NCBI RefSeq assembly: GCF_048564905.1 | Contig: NC_133002.1 | Coordinates: 61,871,183-61,935,182 of the forward strand | Length of the DNA stretch: 64,000 nt | Source of the DNA: Vicugna pacos | Taxonomy: Eukaryota > Chordata > Mammalia > Artiodactyla > Camelidae | Direction of reading: 5' to 3' | In this document: one piece after another, positions 62,925-64,000 of the stretch | Numbering within the stretch: position 1 is the stretch's first letter | Layout: every line of letters starts with the position of its first letter | Notes under the pieces: generated by a model | Told to the model about the DNA's origin: nothing | Seen by the model: only the letters and a program-made list of their open reading frames with translations | Database searches by the model: none | Translations under genes and position numbers: made by a program

Positions 62925-63079
62925 AAGAAGGTGCCTCCATGGCGGGGGTGTAGCTCAAGCGGCAGAGCGAGTGCTTAGCGTGCACAGGGCCCTGGGTTCA
63001 ATCCCAGTGCCCCCTCCAAAAACAAACAAATAAATAAATAAACCTAATATCCACCCCGCCCCCTAAAGAAGGTGCCTCC
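62925..63079. repeat. 14-bp target-site duplication around the SINE
   Basis: AAGAAGGTGCCTCC occurs at 62925-62938 and again, identical, at 63066-63079, immediately flanking the SINE. The upstream bases (ATTT/AAGAAG) resemble the L1 endonuclease preference TT/AAAA. Identity of the two copies indicates little decay since insertion. Confidence 0.9.
62939..63065 (+). mobile_element. Camelid tRNA-Ala-type SINE with intact boxes
   Basis: The element has an A box (TAGCTCAAGCGG), a B box (GGTTCAATCC) and an A-rich tail (AACAAACAAATAAATAAATA then AACCTAATATCC). It is flanked by a perfect 14-bp target-site duplication, AAGAAGGTGCCTCC, at 62925-62938 and 63066-63079, as expected for L1-driven insertion. 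It lies upstream of the first coding exon of CEP131, opposite to that gene's transcription. Confidence 0.92.
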
Positions 63080-63419
63080 TCACGGGTTATCACGAGGCTC
63101 AGACAAGACGGCCGTGGGGCTGGCGCGTGGTGAGCCCCAGCAGGCGACGTTCTAACTGGGACTTGGCCTCCAAACTTATCCGGCTACAGAGCCCCCTCCA
63201 ATCCCTCAGGACTCCCGGAACATCCACAGCCTTCCGGTAGGAGCATCGGCTCTCATGTCAGGGCTCCCCTCCTCCCCACCTAGAGCGGCTGCCTTCCCAG
63301 GGCCCCTCACTGGCCCAACTGACCGCTCCACCCTGGGGCACCGCCTCCAGCTTCAAACACCATCCATGGGCCAACGGTTCCCAAGGGCATACCTCCCGCC
63401 CCCTGTGTCTCCTCACTCC

Positions 63420-64000
63420 CAGCTGAGATGACCTCGGAGCTCTCCACACCTCAGACCCAGACTCCTGACTGCTACCTCCAGCTGCCCCTCCCCAGCCGGG
63501 ATCCCAGGCCAAAGACCCAGCTCTCATCCCAACACCTTCCCCTCAGCAACCAGGCCAGAGTCCTCTACCGTCAGTCCCTCCCCTCCACAAGCCCCCAGCA
63601 TCTCCTCAAACCTGGACAACCACAGCCGCCCCCCCTCCGGCCCTCCCCAGCCGGCCCAGCCCCTCCCCACGTGGCACCCAGAGCTGACCTCTGAACCGGG
63701 TCTCAGGGCGGGCTGCGCACCTGCTGGACACCCTCCAAGGGCTCCCAGGTAAAGCCCATGTGCCTCACCGCTCGGACCTGACCCTGGTCTCTGCGACCTC
63801 CTCGCTTGGCCCCCCCTTGATCTGCTTGGGACCCTTCCCAGGATGTCCCCTTCACTCAGAGGCCTGCCTGTCCCTGTTACTCTTCACGCCCTCATCCCGC
63901 TTCATCTTTCTTCACCTGGCCACCTGCCCACACAGGTTGGTGTGTGCACCATCTGAATGTCAGCCCCACGAGGACAGGGACCATGCAGCCCAGCAGCTGG
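63420..64000. mobile_element. L2 LINE remnant
   Basis: The text around CTCCAAGGGCTCCCAGGTAA (63736 onward) and the ending GAATGTCAGCCCCACGAGGA resemble the common L2 3' region (CTTCAATGGCTCCCCAT..., GTAAGCTCCATGAGGGCAGG). It is highly diverged and likely predates placental mammals. It may continue past the window. Orientation was not settled. Confidence 0.6.

Larger units (their letters stand above)
62610..64000 (-). other. CEP131: 5' intron region of CEP131
   Basis: No coding exon was recognised upstream of the first coding exon. The stretch contains the camelid SINE and a long L2 remnant, and lacks a CpG island, so the CEP131 promoter is expected beyond the right edge. Confidence 0.6.

Noticed and set aside
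62941-63012. tRNA-Ala-like head of the SINE as a functional tRNA gene
   Set aside because: It continues directly into the camelid SINE tail and is flanked by a target-site duplication, so it is a retroposon.

Overview
The window is mammalian nuclear DNA, very GC-rich and gene-dense. Two repeats point to a camelid (alpaca, llama or camel). Each has a tRNA-Ala-like head, an intact or decayed B box, and a tail ending in an AATAAATAAATAAACCTAAT-type sequence, which is the form of the camelid tRNA-derived SINE. The gene order AATK - PVALEF - CEP131 is that of human 17q25.3.

Layout: (1) 665-33209, minus strand, is AATK (LMTK1), a membrane-anchored kinase. I could rebuild 14 coding exons with consensus splice sites in one open frame of 4128 nt (1375 aa plus stop), against 1374 aa recalled for human. 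Its 3' UTR runs off the left edge. Its CpG-island promoter lies at about 33.1-34.3 kb. Intron 1 (17 kb) holds repeats and an internal CpG island. (2) The AATK intron at 7291-8508 holds mir-338 (minus), with mir-3065 on the plus strand of the same DNA. (3) 34.3-41.4 kb is intergenic with ancient LINE and SINE remnants. (4) 41385-43488, plus strand, is the parvalbumin-like gene PVALEF. Its four coding exons are recognisable, but the frame is broken, so it looks like a lineage-specific pseudogene. (5) 43.5-47.8 kb is intergenic. (6) 47915-62594, minus strand, is CEP131 (AZI1), a centriolar-satellite coiled-coil protein. I rebuilt 25 coding exons in an open frame of 3273 nt (1090 aa plus stop; human 1083 aa). 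Its 5' non-coding exon and promoter lie beyond the right edge. (7) 62.9-64 kb holds a recent SINE with a perfect target-site duplication and an old L2.

The genes are neighbours without an obvious shared pathway. The real functional coupling is mir-338 inside AATK, which is known to be co-expressed with its neuronal host. I found no previously undescribed system. The most useful observations are the PVALEF breakage, the double-stranded miRNA locus with a palindromic loop, the G-rich 132-bp tandem repeat at the AATK promoter, the CpG island inside AATK intron 1, and very short C-tract introns in CEP131. Comparisons with human proteins are from memory, not from a search.
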